Program-made: the position numbers and the translations under genes
Notes under the pieces: generated by a model
What the model was told of the DNA's origin: nothing
The model's input: only the letters and a program-made list of their open reading frames with translations
Database searches by the model: none
NCBI GenBank assembly: GCA_041609895.1
Contig: JBFIPX010000159.1
Coordinates: forward strand, 1 to 7,904
Direction: 5' to 3'
Length of the DNA stretch: 7,904 nucleotides
DNA from: JAHHLP01 sp041609895
GTDB taxonomy: Bacteria; Bacteroidota; Rhodothermia; Rhodothermales; JABDKH01
Shown here: in pieces, positions 5,924 through 7,904 of the stretch
How the letters are laid out: each line of letters starts with the position of its first letter
How positions within the stretch are numbered: the first letter of the stretch is position 1

Positions 5924-6775
5924 ATGGGATATCGGATCGCACACATCTCCGACATTCATTTCGGCAAGATCGGTAACCCCGATATTGTCGACGTGCTCGT
6001 GCACGAAGTGAATGATGCCGACGTCGATCTGGTTTGCGTATCGGGTGATCTTACACAGCGCGCGCGCCATGAGGAGTTTCGCCAGGCGGCGAGCATGATC
6101 GAGAACATCGGGGCCGACGTCCTGGTTGTGCCGGGAAATCATGACGTGTATGCATGGTGGTACCCCTTTCGTCGGCTCGGTGACTCTCTCCGCCGCTACC
6201 GCCACTACATCACGGACGACCTCGCACCGAGTGTGGTCAGGAACGGCGTTGCCGTCCTCGGAATCAATTCGGCATACGGTTGGACCATCAAAGGCGGACA
6301 TATCGACGGCGCGGCGAGAGAGCGGATGCGCGAATTCTTTAAGGATGCGGGTGATCCCGCCTTCAAGATTGTGGTCATCCATCATCACTTGAGCCGGATC
6401 GAGGCGCTCGGAGTCCACGACATAGCGCGGAATGCGCAGCTAACCCTCGATGCTGCGGTCGACGCAAACGTGGACCTGGTCCTCTGCGGCCATTTGCATA
6501 TCTCCCATATTGAGCCGGTCGAGATAATTCCGGGCGAGCACCGGCTCGTCGTCGCAAGCGCCGGTACGGCTACGAGTACGCGGGGACGAAAGGCGCATCG
6601 TCGGTCGAACTTCTACAACATCATAGATGTCGGCGACGAGCACTTCACTATTGAGGAGTTGAGATACGACCCCTCTACCCATCGATTTCAGCAGGACTGT
6701 GAGACGCGCTTCGAGCGTGTGACGACGGCGGCTGGGCCGACTGCTGGAGAGCCCTCTGACGAGAGAGTTGCGTGA
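5924..6775 (+). CDS. Calcineurin-like metallophosphoesterase (cyclic-nucleotide phosphodiesterase-like fold)
   Basis: This 283-residue protein carries all the metal-binding motifs of the calcineurin-like superfamily in order: DIH (Asp10, His12), GDLT (Asp42), GNHD (Asn72, His73, Asp74), HHH near 153-155 and GHLH (His190, His192). These residues hold a two-metal centre that hydrolyses phosphoesters. The compact layout and early DxH resemble class III cyclic-nucleotide phosphodiesterases (CpdA type), but the superfamily also includes phospholipid and nucleotide hydrolases, so the substrate is open. There is no signal peptide or membrane segment, so it is probably cytoplasmic. Residues 220-228 are unusually basic (RGRKAHRRS), and residues 266-283 form a low-complexity tail. 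The ATG at 5924 is supported by the DIH motif at residue 10 and by AGGA at 5908-5911, 12 bases upstream. It is separated from pdhC by 97 bases containing a hairpin and may have its own promoter. Confidence 0.9.
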   Translation: MGYRIAHISDIHFGKIGNPDIVDVLVHEVNDADVDLVCVSGDLTQRARHEEFRQAASMIENIGADVLVVPGNHDVYAWWYPFRRLGDSLRRYRHYITDDLAPSVVRNGVAVLGINSAYGWTIKGGHIDGAARERMREFFKDAGDPAFKIVVIHHHLSRIEALGVHDIARNAQLTLDAAVDANVDLVLCGHLHISHIEPVEIIPGEHRLVVASAGTATSTRGRKAHRRSNFYNIIDVGDEHFTIEELRYDPSTHRFQQDCETRFERVTTAAGPTAGEPSDERVA

Positions 6776-6978
6776 TCGAATAGCCACGCGCGCCATCTGA
6801 TGAAATACGGGCGACGAACCTTTTTTACTGCGCGAGGCGTAAGTGCTGCGAATATTTCACGGGCCGCCCCTTTTCCCGGTTTCTCGACAATCGGGCTCCG
6901 ATTTGCAGATGCAGTGGGCATGAAAATGCGTTGAACGATCGGCCCTAAAATTCTAACATCCGGTTTCGTCCAAAAAGA
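6776..6978. other. Intergenic stretch with no recognised gene
   Basis: These 203 bases lie between the phosphoesterase stop and the next coding region. They hold a run of six Ts at 6821-6826, but only a 4-bp stem (6791-6794 with 6810-6813) precedes it, too weak to call a terminator. A TTTG at 6902-6905 has no matching TAnnTTTG downstream at usual spacing. A promoter for the following gene is expected here but is not identified. Confidence 0.5.
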
Positions 6979-7904
6979 TTGAAAAACGTGACTTCATTAT
7001 TCCGAGGCCTGGCAACGGCCGCCGTTCTCTTATCGGCCGTTACGACCCGCGCTCAGCCGCTGCCTGTTCAGCTCGACTTGGACGTTGCGTCGTTTGCTTT
7101 TGACAAAAGCAATTCCCTGGTGGAGATCTATCTCGCAGTCGAGGCAACGTCGATGCGGTTCGTTTTTGCTGACAGTATGTACCATGCAGATCTGCCGTTG
7201 GATCTCGCGATCGTCAGGAGCGGCGAACAGCTCGATTCCGTCGCGGCTGTCCCGGTCTGGGAAGATTCTCTGTCACTCAATTTCGTGATTCCGGATACCG
7301 TAGGTCTCAGCGCGGGCCAGCATTTCGTTCATCAGGTTCGGACGGCGGTTCCCCCTGGTGAATACCAACTGGAGGTGCTTGTCCCGGGAGACCCCGCTCG
7401 TGAGAGGCAGGAACTCAGGATGCGCCTGGACGCACTGATACCTGCGTACGGAACCGACGAGGCCGCTGAGATATCCGACATAACGCTCGCGACTTCCATT
7501 CAGCCGTCGTCGGACGATCAGAGCTCATTCTACAAGAATGGCGTCCTGGTTCGGCCCAATGCCAATCAGCTCTATGGGCAAGGACTGACCCAACTCTTCT
7601 TTTATGCCGAGACGTACAACACGGACACGGTCTCTGACCTTGACGAAGAGTACACGCTAATGACGTATCTCGCGGAGGCGAACACGCCCAACCCGATGTC
7701 GGGGTACAGCCGCAGGCTGATGCGTCCGGTGCGGTCTCCCGATGTGATCGTCGGTGCTTTCGATCTGAAGGACCTGCCGAGCGGCTCCTATTTTTTGCGA
7801 CTGGCCATTCTCAACGATGACAACGAGTCCCTGGTCGAGCAGTCGCGTAAGTTCTTCGTCTACAACCCAAACGTTGAACGCGAGCAGCCGGCGCCGGTCG
7901 CGAC
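6979..7904 (+). CDS. Probable GWxTD-domain protein, exported, N-terminal part (3' partial)
   Basis: An open frame runs without a stop from 6979 to the right edge, giving 308 whole codons, and continues beyond. The upstream in-frame stop is TAA at 6946-6948 and there is no ATG between. The likely start is TTG at 6979 (MKNVTSLFRGLATAAVLLSA), giving a basic then hydrophobic signal peptide with probable signal peptidase I cleavage after TRA, before Gln26. GTG at 6988 is the alternative. There is no lipobox and no cysteine in the visible part. The mature part is beta-rich. Segments such as DLDVASFAFDKSNSLVEIYL (32-51), VRTAVPPGEYQLEV (120-133), FYKNGVLVRPNANQLYG (184-200), RPVRSPDVIVGAFDL (249-263) and EQSRKFFVYNP (287-297) resemble, from memory, the N-terminal half of Bacteroidota/Rhodothermota proteins annotated as GWxTD-domain. 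The defining GWxTD segment would lie past the edge, so the family call is inference. The function of the family is not known to me. Translation starts without a Shine-Dalgarno. Confidence 0.72.
   Translation, partial: MKNVTSLFRGLATAAVLLSAVTTRAQPLPVQLDLDVASFAFDKSNSLVEIYLAVEATSMRFVFADSMYHADLPLDLAIVRSGEQLDSVAAVPVWEDSLSLNFVIPDTVGLSAGQHFVHQVRTAVPPGEYQLEVLVPGDPARERQELRMRLDALIPAYGTDEAAEISDITLATSIQPSSDDQSSFYKNGVLVRPNANQLYGQGLTQLFFYAETYNTDTVSDLDEEYTLMTYLAEANTPNPMSGYSRRLMRPVRSPDVIVGAFDLKDLPSGSYFLRLAILNDDNESLVEQSRKFFVYNPNVEREQPAPVA

Noticed and set aside
5906..6418. Minus-strand open frame of 170 codons opposite the metallophosphoesterase
   Set aside because: The plus strand carries the full set of metal-binding motifs; the antisense product matches nothing and is a coding shadow.
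6860..6878. CGGG...CCCG hairpin with an 11-base loop after the phosphoesterase gene
   Set aside because: Only four base pairs, a large loop and no T tract afterwards; not supportable as a terminator.
1..7904. Search for CRISPR arrays, tRNA or rRNA genes, insertion sequences, attachment sites and defence genes
   Set aside because: No direct-repeat array, cloverleaf-like segment, transposase, integrase or defence-type protein was seen; the window is almost fully explained by housekeeping, regulatory and surface-protein genes.

Overview
The window reads as ordinary chromosomal DNA of a Bacteroidota-like bacterium, most plausibly of the Rhodothermota/Balneolota group. Three things point there. 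The first gene ends in a type IX secretion (T9SS) type A sorting domain with the NYPNPFNPTT signature. The last gene looks like the N-terminal part of a GWxTD-domain protein. The starts of the pyruvate dehydrogenase genes lack Shine-Dalgarno sequences and have A/T-rich leaders. The DNA is moderately GC-rich and evenly so, and I see no mobile element, tRNA, rRNA or CRISPR array. The lineage is an inference from protein style, not from a marker gene.

Layout. (1) 3-1067, plus strand: C-terminal part of a secreted FG-GAP/VCBS-repeat protein with a T9SS sorting domain, cut by the left edge. (2) 1090-1120: a strong hairpin between convergent transcription units. (3) 2052 down to 1128, minus strand: a two-gene unit encoding an ECF sigma factor and a soluble zinc-finger anti-sigma factor. 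(4) 2053-2324: a 272-base divergent intergenic region. (5) 2325-5826, plus strand: pdhA, pdhB and pdhC, encoding E1 alpha, E1 beta and E2 of the pyruvate dehydrogenase complex, closed by a hairpin at 5864-5890. (6) 5924-6775, plus strand: a calcineurin-like metallophosphoesterase. (7) 6979 to the right edge, plus strand: the exported N-terminal part of a probable GWxTD-domain protein, with a non-ATG start.

How they fit together. The three PDH genes form a compact operon with gaps of 44 and 47 bases. Their products should form the pyruvate-to-acetyl-CoA machine once joined by an E3 dihydrolipoamide dehydrogenase encoded elsewhere. The sigma/anti-sigma pair is a self-contained regulatory module. 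Its anti-sigma factor has the Cys-x25-His-x3-Cys-x2-Cys spacing of the ZAS family, which includes redox sensors such as RsrA. Whether it controls the divergent PDH operon cannot be told from sequence. The outer genes (T9SS cargo, phosphoesterase, GWxTD protein) have no evident functional tie to PDH.

I do not see a convincing new multi-gene system. The points most worth a second look are the poorly understood GWxTD-type gene, the possible redox-sensing anti-sigma factor beside a lipoyl enzyme operon, an altered loop after the conserved histidine of E1 beta, and a repeated TTATCGA directly before two PDH start codons.
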